Shown here one piece after another: positions 28,197 to 35,900 of a stretch of DNA of 64,000 bases. A program made the translations under genes and the position numbers. The stretch lies in assembly GCF_016862375.1 (NCBI RefSeq), contig NZ_BOMV01000007.1, forward strand, positions 496,001-560,000. The letters are read 5' to 3'. The first letter of the stretch is position 1. Each line of letters opens with the position of its first letter. The DNA is from Paractinoplanes rishiriensis (GTDB lineage Bacteria > Actinomycetota > Actinomycetes > Mycobacteriales > Micromonosporaceae). The notes beneath the pieces were generated by a model. The model was not told where the DNA came from. It saw nothing but the letters and a program-made list of their open reading frames with translations, and did no database searches.

Positions 28197-28210
28197 TTGA
28201 ACACGTTCAA
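28197..28210. promoter_or_regulatory. Operator copy 2, TTGAACACGTTCAA
   Basis: Same 14 bases as copy 1, start-to-start distance 44, just upstream of the ribosome site for the gene at 28225. Repressor bound at both copies would block the promoter between them. Confidence 0.65.
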
Positions 28211-28224
28211 GGAAGGTGGTCCCG

Positions 28225-28659
28225 ATGGATCCGAAGGTCTGGATGTACCTGCTCTACCTGGCGGTCAGCGTCGGGCTGACGGTCTGGGTGGCGACCACGC
28301 TGTCCCGCAACGGCCTGGTGTTCCTGGCCGAGGTGTTCGCCGACGAGAAGCTGGCGCGGGCCGTCAACCAGCTCCTGGTGATGGGCTTCTACCTGCTCAA
28401 CCTGGGCTACGTGGCGTTCGCGATGCGGTCCGGGGCGGTGGTGACGAACACCAGCGAGGCGCTCGAGACGTTCTCCACCAAGATCGGGCTGGTCCTGCTG
28501 GTGCTCGGCGTCCTGCACTTCTGCAACGTCTACTTCCTGGGCCGCTACCGGCGCGGCCGGAACCGCCAGCAGCAGGGCGTGCCGCCGCTACCGCCGGCCG
28601 GCCGCCTGCCGATGCACCCGCCGATGCACCCGCCGGTTCCGCCGCCGGCCCGCGCATGA
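28225..28659 (+). CDS. Integral membrane protein, first gene of the TetR operon
   Basis: A 144-residue protein with three to four helices (YLLYLAVSVGLTVWVATTL, QLLVMGFYLLNLGYVAF, IGLVLLVLGVLHFCNVYFLG) and a Pro-rich cytoplasmic tail with repeated MHPP. Not a named family to me; similar proteins occur beside DCC proteins in actinobacteria. ATG 28225 follows GGTGG with five bases between. Its stop overlaps the next ATG (ATGA). Confidence 0.75.
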   Translation: MDPKVWMYLLYLAVSVGLTVWVATTLSRNGLVFLAEVFADEKLARAVNQLLVMGFYLLNLGYVAFAMRSGAVVTNTSEALETFSTKIGLVLLVLGVLHFCNVYFLGRYRRGRNRQQQGVPPLPPAGRLPMHPPMHPPVPPPARA

Positions 28660-29105
28660 CCGAGTACGCCGATCCGGCCGGGCACGGGGCCGGCCGGGTC
28701 GGGTCGTTCACGGTCCTGTACGACGAGGGCTGTCCGATCTGCCGGGCAGCCCGGCGCTGGCTCGCCGCGCGTACCCACCTCGTGCCTTTGATCTTTGTTC
28801 CGGCCGGATCGGTGGAGGCGCGCCGGCTCTTCCCGGGACTCGATCACGCGGCGACGCTGCGCGACCTCACGGTGATCGCGGACGACGGCACCTACTACGT
28901 CGGCGACGCGGCCTGGCTGGCCTGCCTGTGGGCGCTGGCCGAGCACCGTGCCACGGCGGACCGGCTGGCGTCGCGGCATCTGCTACCGGCGGCCCGGCGC
29001 TTCATCGCGGCGGCTGCGGCGGTGCGTGCGTCGACCCGCTCGCCCGGGCCGGACCCGGCACCCGCGGCGGACTACGGTGACCATTGTGACGACCGCTGCC
29101 GCTGA
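28656..29105 (+). CDS. DCC (DUF393) thiol-disulfide oxidoreductase-like protein
   Basis: A 149-residue protein with the family motif VLYDEGCPICRAARRWL (D-x-x-C-x-x-C) followed by a thioredoxin-like fold. DUF393/DCC proteins are predicted to act in thiol redox work. ATG 28656 overlaps the upstream stop by four bases and its 3' end overlaps the TetR gene by 20 bases, so the three genes form one operon. Confidence 0.88.
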   Translation: MTEYADPAGHGAGRVGSFTVLYDEGCPICRAARRWLAARTHLVPLIFVPAGSVEARRLFPGLDHAATLRDLTVIADDGTYYVGDAAWLACLWALAEHRATADRLASRHLLPAARRFIAAAAAVRASTRSPGPDPAPAADYGDHCDDRCR

Positions 29106-29826
29106 GCCGCCGGACCCGACCCCTGGGCCGGACCCCGTCGCGCCGGCTTCGGCTTCGCCGGCGCGGCGGGCTCGCGGTGAACAGACCCGGCAGCTGATCC
29201 TCGAGACGGCGCTGCGGTTGTTCCGGGAGCGGGGATACGCCGAGACGACGATGCGGGCCATCGCCAAGGAGGCCGGGGTCGCGGTCGGCAACGCGTACTA
29301 CTACTTCGACTCCAAGGAACACCTGATCCAGGGGTTCTACGACCGCAACCAGGCCGCACACCGGGACGCCGCGGCCCCGATCCTGGCCGAGGAGAAGGAG
29401 TTCGCGGCCCGGCTGCGCGGGGTCCTGCACGCCGGGATCGACGTGAACGCGCCGTACCACTCGTTCGCGGCCACGTTCTTCAAGTCGGCGGCCGAGCCGT
29501 CGTCGCCGCTGAGCCCGTTCTCGCGGGAATCGTCGCCGGCCCGGGAGGCGGCGATCGGGATCTTCCGGGACGTGGTGGAGGACTCGTCGGTCAAGCTCGA
29601 CCCGGAGTTGCGGGCGGCGCTGCCGGAGCTGCTCTGGCTGGGCTGGATGGGCGTGATCCTGTTCTGGGTCTACGACCACTCGCCCGAGCAGCGCCGCACC
29701 CGGCGGCTGATCGACGGCGCCGTGCCGCTGATCGACCGGCTGGTCAGCCTGTCCCGGCTGCGGGTGCTGCGGCCGGCGCTGCGCCAGATCCTCGCCCTGA
29801 TCGAGTCGGTCCGGCGCGACGACTGA
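29086..29826 (+). CDS. TetR-family transcriptional regulator
   Basis: A 246-residue protein. After a Pro-rich lead of about 25 residues comes the TetR HTH: ILETALRLFRERGYAETTM, then AIAKEAGVAVGNAYYYF and DSKEHLIQGFYDR. The ligand domain includes FFKSAAEPSSPLSPFSRES. Start GTG 29086; a GTG nine bases earlier is also in frame. Last gene of the operon that begins at 28225, whose promoter sits between two TTGAACACGTTCAA sites. Autoregulation is likely; the ligand is unknown. Confidence 0.9.
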   Translation: MTTAAAEPPDPTPGPDPVAPASASPARRARGEQTRQLILETALRLFRERGYAETTMRAIAKEAGVAVGNAYYYFDSKEHLIQGFYDRNQAAHRDAAAPILAEEKEFAARLRGVLHAGIDVNAPYHSFAATFFKSAAEPSSPLSPFSRESSPAREAAIGIFRDVVEDSSVKLDPELRAALPELLWLGWMGVILFWVYDHSPEQRRTRRLIDGAVPLIDRLVSLSRLRVLRPALRQILALIESVRRDD

Positions 29827-30016
29827 TCACTCTGGGTAGGAACCTGTCTCCATCACCCTCCGTAACTCTCTAAAGGGTTATATCCGGTTCTAGCCTCGGA
29901 TTTCCGGATCTGTCGCTTAAGTTGGCCTAGCCGAACGGCCATTTTGCCCACCGAATGCTTCCGGCGCGCCTTCGCGGGCACGTAGCGTTATGTCCGCAGG
30001 TGGGTCTGGGGATGTC

Positions 30017-30054
30017 GCGGGGACTCGGGCTTCGGGACCAGCCCGAGTCCCCGC
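30017..30054. terminator. Terminator hairpin 1 (14-bp perfect stem)
   Basis: GCGGGGACTCGGGC (30017-30030) pairs with GCCCGAGTCCCCGC (30041-30054), loop TTCGGGACCA. Symmetric, so it can work on both strands. Lies 190 bases after the TetR stop. Confidence 0.75.
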
Positions 30055-30064
30055 GGCGCAGACG

Positions 30065-30114
30065 GTGAGCCGGTCGCGAGGGATTTCGGGAGCAATCCCG
30101 CGCGATCGGCTCAC
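30065..30114. terminator. Terminator hairpin 2 (21-bp near-perfect stem)
   Basis: Left arm 30065-30085, right arm 30094-30114, with one G-T wobble and one mismatch; loop TCGGGAGC. On the minus strand it follows the copA stop by 23 bases. The loop region TTCGGGAGCA nearly equals that of hairpin 1. Confidence 0.75.
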
Positions 30115-30137
30115 TTGTCTTGTGTCCCGGTCGGCTC

Positions 30138-32351
30138 TTACGCCTGGGTCGCGGTCATCGCGGGGCGGAAGCGGCGCAGGCGGAGACTGTTGAGGACCAC
30201 GAATACCGAGCTCAGCGCCATCGCGGCACCGGCGATCATGGGATTGAGCAGGCCGGCGGCGGCCAGCGGCAGGGCGGCCACGTTGTAGGCGAACGCCCAG
30301 AACAGGTTGCCCCGGATGGTGGCCAGGGTGCGGCGGGACAGGCGTACGGCGTCCACCGCCGCGGTCAGGTCGTTGCGCACCAGCGTCAGGTCGGACGCCT
30401 GGATCGCCACGTCGGTGCCGGCGCCCATGGCCAGTCCGAGGTCGGCCTGGGCCAGGGCGGCCGCGTCGTTGACGCCGTCGCCGACCATCGCCACCGCCCG
30501 GCCGCGCGACTGGAGGTCCTTGACCACGTCGACCTTGCCGGCCGGGAGCACCCCCGCGAACACCTGGGTGATGCCCACCTCGGCCGCCACGGCCTCGGCC
30601 ACCGCAGAGGCGTCGCCGGTCACCAGCATCGGTTCCAGGCCCAGGCGGCGCAGGGCGCGGACGGCGGGGGCGCTGGTCGGGCGTACGGCATCAGCAAGCG
30701 CGAGCCAGCCACGCACCTCGCCACCCACCCGCACCTCCACCCAGGTGGCGGCGGGAGCCGGCGCCGGGTCGGGCGGGTTGCCGGCGCGGATCTCGACATG
30801 CGTGCCGTCCACGTGGCCCTCGACGCCGACGCCGGCGATGGCGTGGAAACCGGTCACCGGCGGGAGGGTGCCGTGTGTGCGGGCCGCCGCGGTGATCGCC
30901 CGGCCGAGCGGGTGTTCCGAGGCCGCCTCGACCGCGCCGGCCAGCCGCAACAGACTGTCGGCTTCCTGCTCGCCGGCGCGGGGTTCTGGGGTGCTATCAG
31001 TGCCGGCGTCGGGATCGGCGGCCGGGATCACCGCGGTCAAGGTCATCCGGCCGGTGGTCACGGTGCCGGTCTTGTCGAGGACGATGGTGTCGGCCCGGCG
31101 GGTGGATTCCAGGGCCTCGACGCCGCGGATCAGGATGCCCAGCTGCGCGCCGCGGCCGGTGCCCACCAGCAGGGCGGTCGGGGTGGCCAGGCCCAGCGCG
31201 CACGGGCAGGCGATGATCAGGACGGCCACCGCGGCGGTGAAGGCGGCCGTGCCGTCGCCGCCGGTGCCCAGCCAGAAGCCCAGGGTGCCGACGGCCAGCG
31301 CGATCACGGCCGGGACGAAGACGGCGGAGATGCGGTCGGCCAGGCGCTGCACGGCGGCCTTGCCGGCCTGGGCCTCCTCGACCAGCCGGGCCATCTGGGC
31401 CAGCTGGGTGTCGGCGCCGACCCGGGTGGCGCGGACCGTGAGGCGGCCGCCGGCGTTCACGGTGGCGCCGGTCACCCGGTCGCCGGTGCGCACCTCGACC
31501 GGCACCGGCTCGCCGGTCAGCAGGCTCGTGTCCAGGGCCGAGACGCCGTCGGTGACCACGCCGTCGGTGGCCACCTTCTCGCCGGGGCGTACCAGGAAAA
31601 GGTCGCCCACCCGGAGGTCCGCCGCGGGGATCTCGTGCTCGGTGTCGCCGCGCAGCACGGTGACCGACTTGGCGCCCAGCTCGAGCAACGAGCGCAGGGC
31701 GTCGCCGGCGCGTCGCTTCGCGCGGGCCTCCAGGTAGCGGCCGGCCAGCAGGAACGTGGTCACGCCGGCGGCCGCCTCGAGGTAGATGGCGTCGCCGGCG
31801 CTGCCGGTGAACGAGAACGGGTGGGTCATCCCGGGCACGCCGGCGTCGCCGAGGAACAGCGCCCACAGCGACCAGCCGAACGCGGCCAGCGTGCCGACCG
31901 AGACCAGGGTGTCCATGGTGGCGGCGCCGTGCCGCAGGTTGACCGCGGTGGCCCGGTGGAACGGCCAGCCGCCGTAGACGACGACCGGGGCGGCGAGGAC
32001 GAGCGACAACCATTGCCAGTAGGTGAACTGCCAGGACGGGACCATGGCCAGCACGATCACCGGAACGGTCAGCAGCGCCGAGATCAGCAGGCGGTCGCGC
32101 AGCGGGTCACGCCGGTCGGCCGGGGCGGCGGCCGGTGCGGGGGCCGGCTCGGCGGCGGTGTAGCCGGTCTTTTCCACCACCGCGATCAGGTCGGCGGCGC
32201 TGAGCGTCGGCGGGACGGTGGCGCGGGCCTTCTCGGTGGCGTAGTTGACCGTGGCGCGGACGCCGTCGATCCGGTTCAGCTTCTTTTCGATGCGGCTGGC
32301 ACACGACGCGCACGTCATGCCGCCGATCTCCAGTTCGATGACCCGCTCCAT
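30138..32351 (-). CDS. copA: Copper-translocating P1B-type ATPase
   Basis: A 737-residue heavy-metal exporter. The N-terminal HMA domain has [15 protein letters not shown]; then eight membrane helices with the transport site [11 protein letters not shown] in helix 6; phosphorylation site [14 protein letters not shown]-binding HP motif in [10 protein letters not shown]; hinge [16 protein letters not shown]. The last two helices carry NVAALPLAA and [18 protein letters not shown], which match Cu(I) pumps (YN-MSS pattern, here YNVAAL and MALSS). It moves Cu+ out of the cytoplasm. ATG 32349-32351. A CsoR-like operator lies upstream at 32364-32378; no csoR or copZ gene is in the window. Confidence 0.95.
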   Translation of the reverse strand: MERVIELEIGGMTCASCASRIEKKLNRIDGVRATVNYATEKARATVPPTLSAADLIAVVEKTGYTAAEPAPAPAAAPADRRDPLRDRLLISALLTVPVIVLAMVPSWQFTYWQWLSLVLAAPVVVYGGWPFHRATAVNLRHGAATMDTLVSVGTLAAFGWSLWALFLGDAGVPGMTHPFSFTGSAGDAIYLEAAAGVTTFLLAGRYLEARAKRRAGDALRSLLELGAKSVTVLRGDTEHEIPAADLRVGDLFLVRPGEKVATDGVVTDGVSALDTSLLTGEPVPVEVRTGDRVTGATVNAGGRLTVRATRVGADTQLAQMARLVEEAQAGKAAVQRLADRISAVFVPAVIALAVGTLGFWLGTGGDGTAAFTAAVAVLIIACPCALGLATPTALLVGTGRGAQLGILIRGVEALESTRRADTIVLDKTGTVTTGRMTLTAVIPAADPDAGTDSTPEPRAGEQEADSLLRLAGAVEAASEHPLGRAITAAARTHGTLPPVTGFHAIAGVGVEGHVDGTHVEIRAGNPPDPAPAPAATWVEVRVGGEVRGWLALADAVRPTSAPAVRALRRLGLEPMLVTGDASAVAEAVAAEVGITQVFAGVLPAGKVDVVKDLQSRGRAVAMVGDGVNDAAALAQADLGLAMGAGTDVAIQASDLTLVRNDLTAAVDAVRLSRRTLATIRGNLFWAFAYNVAALPLAAAGLLNPMIAGAAMALSSVFVVLNSLRLRRFRPAMTATQA

Positions 32352-32363
32352 GCCTCCACCATA

Positions 32364-32378
32364 TACCCCTCGGGGGTA
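32364..32378 (-). promoter_or_regulatory. CsoR-like copper operator upstream of copA
   Basis: TACCCC-TCG-GGGGTA, an inverted repeat 13 bases upstream of the copA ATG. It fits the known CsoR operator type (TACCC...GGGTA), so copper-induced derepression is expected. Confidence 0.6.
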
Positions 32379-32381
32379 CCT

Positions 32382-32777
32382 CTACCGCAGGCTGCCGTCC
32401 CACGTCCAGGTGGTGGGCGCCGGGCGGCCGGGCAGATCGGCGCGGCCCGTGCACCAGAGCAGGGCCGGCCAGGGCTCGGCGCCGGGCGGAGCGTCGGGAA
32501 ACAGCCGGCCCAGTGCTCTTGCGCACAGGTCGGCCGGCGGAAGCCACCCGAGCCCCAGACCGGCGGCCACGTCGTGGGTGTGCACCAGCACCTCGACCAC
32601 GCCCATCGCGGCGAAGCCGCTCGGATCCGAGGGGCCGTACGAATCGCCCATGTGCTCGAGAGTCTCGCGGCAGCTCCAGCCGAGGCTGCCGGCCGGCACG
32701 TCCCAGTCGCGGTCGACGGCGGGCGCGAGCAGGTCGAGGGCGAGCCGCACGGCGCGGGTCACATCGTCAGCGTTCAC
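32382..32777 (-). CDS. Mycothiol-dependent isomerase/DinB-like protein, internally shortened
   Basis: A 131-residue protein. The start (NADDVTRAVRLALDLLAP...GSLGWSCRETLEHMGDS) and end (DPSGFAAMGVVEVLVHTHDVAAGLG...LFPDAPPGAEPWPALLWCTG) match the maleylpyruvate isomerase N-terminal (MDMPI/DinB) proteins of actinobacteria. Those proteins have about 200 residues; the 60-70 residues that normally separate EHMGD from DPSGFAAMG are missing without loss of frame. The metal-ligand histidines (EHM and HTHD) remain. It may be a functional short form or a decaying gene. Start GTG 32775-32777, ribosome site weak. Confidence 0.6.
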   Translation of the reverse strand: MNADDVTRAVRLALDLLAPAVDRDWDVPAGSLGWSCRETLEHMGDSYGPSDPSGFAAMGVVEVLVHTHDVAAGLGLGWLPPADLCARALGRLFPDAPPGAEPWPALLWCTGRADLPGRPAPTTWTWDGSLR

Positions 32778-32857
32778 CCGCCGATCAAAGCCGCTCTGGT
32801 CAAGGCAACTCCTCCTCGAAGTGCCGCACCGCCGCGGCCTCGCGCCGGGCCGAGGCC

Positions 32858-32989
32858 ACGACGCGGGCACCGCTGGGCGCGCTGCGGGCGGTGCTGCCGG
32901 AGGCACGGACGGCGATCCTGCGCGGTCAGGGGCACAACGCCGAGCGCAGTGCCCCTGACCGGGTCGCCGAGGTGATCGCGCGGTTATGG
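32858..32989 (+). pseudogene. C-terminal remnant of an alpha/beta hydrolase
   Basis: One frame reads APLGALRAVLPEARTAILRG then QGHNAERSAPDRVAEVIARL, which is the C-terminal end of alpha/beta hydrolases with the catalytic His in GQGHN. No upstream part of the gene, ribosome site or in-frame stop at the expected place is present; the fragment runs into the glutamate dehydrogenase stop codon region. It is a leftover between two minus-strand genes. Confidence 0.5.
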
Positions 32990-35900
32990 ACGCGACGGTG
33001 CCGAGGACGTCTTGACCAGGGTGCGGATCTGGCGGAGCAGGACGGACAGAGCCGCCAGGTCGGCCGGGGTGTCGTCGACGTTGCCCATCGCGTTGGAGGC
33101 GCGGGCGATCGAGGCGGCGTTCACGTGTTCCCATTCGGACACGCGGTCCTCGGCCGAGTGCTCCGCGGGGGTCGACTGGAGCACCTCGATGGTGAGGGCC
33201 GCCAGCGCCGCGTACAGGTCGTAGCGCAGCGCCATCCGGGCCAGTGTCTGCCAGCGGTCGCCGCGCGGCAGCTTCGAGATGTGCGACAGCAGCTGGTCGA
33301 TGCGGAACCGGGCGGACAGGACGAAGTAGACTCGCGCCACCTCGGCCGGGTCACGGCCGGTGGCGGAGCCCGCGGTCAGCACGTCGAGCAGGCCGAAGCC
33401 GTAGTTGACCCAGGTCACCCGCTCGGCCAGGGCCATCGGCACGCCCTTGTCGACCAGGGTGGCCACGTGCTCGTCCATCGACCGGCGTTCGATGCCGACC
33501 AGCACCGACGGCAGCTGCGGCAGCAGGGCCTGCACGCCGGGGGCCAGCTCGGCCACGGCGCCGGACACGTCGATCGGCGAGCGGCGGGTGCTGACCAGCC
33601 AGCGCACCGCCCGGTCGAGCAGGCGCCGCCCCTCGAGGAAGACCAGCGTCTGCGCGGCGGTCGGCACCTGGTTGTCGAGCGCCTCGGCGGCCGCCCAGAT
33701 CTCGGGCAGGCCGTACGCGTCGCGGATCACCACGTAGGCCCGGATCACGTCGGCCGCGGACGCGCCGCTCTCCTCCATGGCGCGGAAGACGAACGACGTG
33801 CCGCCGCGGTTGACCACCTCGTTGACCAGGGCGGTCGAGATGATCTCGCGACGCAGGCGGTGGCCGGCCATCCCGGCCGCGAACCGCTCGCGCAGCGGCG
33901 TCGGGAAGTAGCGGGACAGCACGCCGGTGGTCCAGGACTCGTCGACCAGCTCGTCGGCGAGCACCTCCCGCTCCAGACTGATTTTCACGTACGCGAGCAG
34001 CACCGCGAACTCGGGTGCGGTGAGCCCCTCCCCGGCCTCATAGCGGGAGGCCAGCTCGGCGTCCGTGGGCAGGGCCTCCAGCTCGCGGTTGAGCTGGCCG
34101 CTCTCCTCGAGCGCGGTGAGCATGCGGCGGTGCACCGGCAGCAGCGAGTGCGCCTGCGAGCGGGCGTTGCTCAGTGCCGCGGCCTGCTCGTAGTTGTCCC
34201 GCAGGACCAGGGCCGCCACCTCGTCGGTCATCGCGGCCAGCAACTCGTCGCGTTCGGGAATGGTCATCTCGCCGGCGGCGACCGCGCCGCCCAGCAGGAT
34301 CTTGATGTTGACCTCGTGGTCGGAGCAGTCCACGCCGGCCGTGTTGTCGATGAAGTCCGTGTAGATCCGGCCGCCGGTGCGGGCGAACTCGATCCGGCCG
34401 CGCTGGGTGAGCCCCAGGTTGCCGCCCTCGCCGACCACCTTGACCCGCAGCTGCGACCCGTTGATCCGGATCGCGTCGTTGGTCTTGTCGCCGACGTCGG
34501 CGTGCGACTCGGTGACCGCCTTGACGTAGGTGCCGATGCCGCCGTTGAACAGCAGGTCGACCGGCGCGCGCAGGATGGCCCGCATCAGGTCGGCCGGGCT
34601 GACCGCGCTGGCCTCGCCCAGGTCGAGCGCGGCCCGGACCTGCGGGGTCACCGGGATCGACTTGGCCGTCCGCGGGAAGACGCCGCCGCCCGCGCTGATC
34701 AGGTCGGGGTTGTAGTCGGCCCAGGACGAGCGGGGCAGGTCGAACAGGCGGCGGCGCTCGGCGTACGAGACGGCCGCGTCCGGGTCGGGGTCGAGGAAGA
34801 TGTGCCGGTGGTCGAACGCGGCGACCAGCCGGATGTGCTCGGACAGCAGCATGCCGTTGCCGAAGACGTCGCCGCTCATGTCGCCGACGCCGACCACGGT
34901 GAAGTCCTCGGTCTGGGTGTCCAGCCCGAAATCACGGCCGCGCTCGTCTGTTCCGCTCGCAAGCTCGCGGAAGTGCTTCTTGACCGACTCCCAGGCGCCG
35001 CGGGCGGTGATGCCCATCTTCTTGTGGTCGTAGCCGGCCGAGCCGCCGCTGGCGAACGCGTCGCCGAGCCAGAACTCCTTGCCCACCGAGATCTCGTTGG
35101 CGATGTCGGAGAACGTCGCGGTGCCCTTGTCGGCGGCGACCACCAGGTAGGGGTCGTCGCCATCGTGCCGGACCACGTCCCGGGGCGGGATGATCTTGCC
35201 GCTGTGGATGTTGTCGGTGACGTCCAGCAGCGCGGTGATGAAGCGCTTGTAGCACTCCACGGCCTCGTCCCGGTCGCCCGGTTTCTGCTTGAGCACGAAG
35301 CCGCCCTTGGCACCCACCGGCACGATCACGGCGTTCTTGACCATCTGGGCCTTGACCAGGCCGAGCACCTCGGTGCGGAAGTCCTCCCGGCGGTCCGACC
35401 AGCGCAGGCCGCCGCGGGCCACGGCGCCGAACCGCAGGTGCACGCCCTCGAACCGGGGCGAGTACACGAAGATCTCGTATTTCGGCCTCGGCTGCGGCAG
35501 GTCGGGAATGGCCTGCGGGTCGAGCTTGAAGGCCACGTAGGACTTCGGCCGGCCGTCCGGGCCGCGCTGGAAGAAGCTGGTGCGCAGGGTGGCCTGCACG
35601 AGGGTGAGGTACGAGCGCAGGATGCGGTCCTGGTCGAGGCTGTCCACGCCGTCCAGCAGTCCGGTGATCCGGTCGACCAGGTCACCGGCGAGCCGGGTGC
35701 GTTCGCCCTCGCCGGCCTCGAGCCGCGGCGAGAACCGCGTCTCGAACAGCGTCACCATCAGCCGCGCGATCTCCGGATAGGCGATGAAGGTCGACTCGAG
35801 GTAACGCTGGGAGAAGACACTGCCGGCTTGGCGCAGATATTTCGCGTACGCCCGGAGCACGACCACCTGGCGCCAGGTGAGCCCGGCCCGCAACACCAGC

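Larger units (their letters stand above)
29827..30137. other. Intergenic region between convergent genes, holding two hairpins
   Basis: About 310 bases without a gene. It is less GC-rich at its left end (around 29850-29930). The right half carries the two long hairpins listed next, which can terminate both the TetR operon and copA. Confidence 0.6.
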
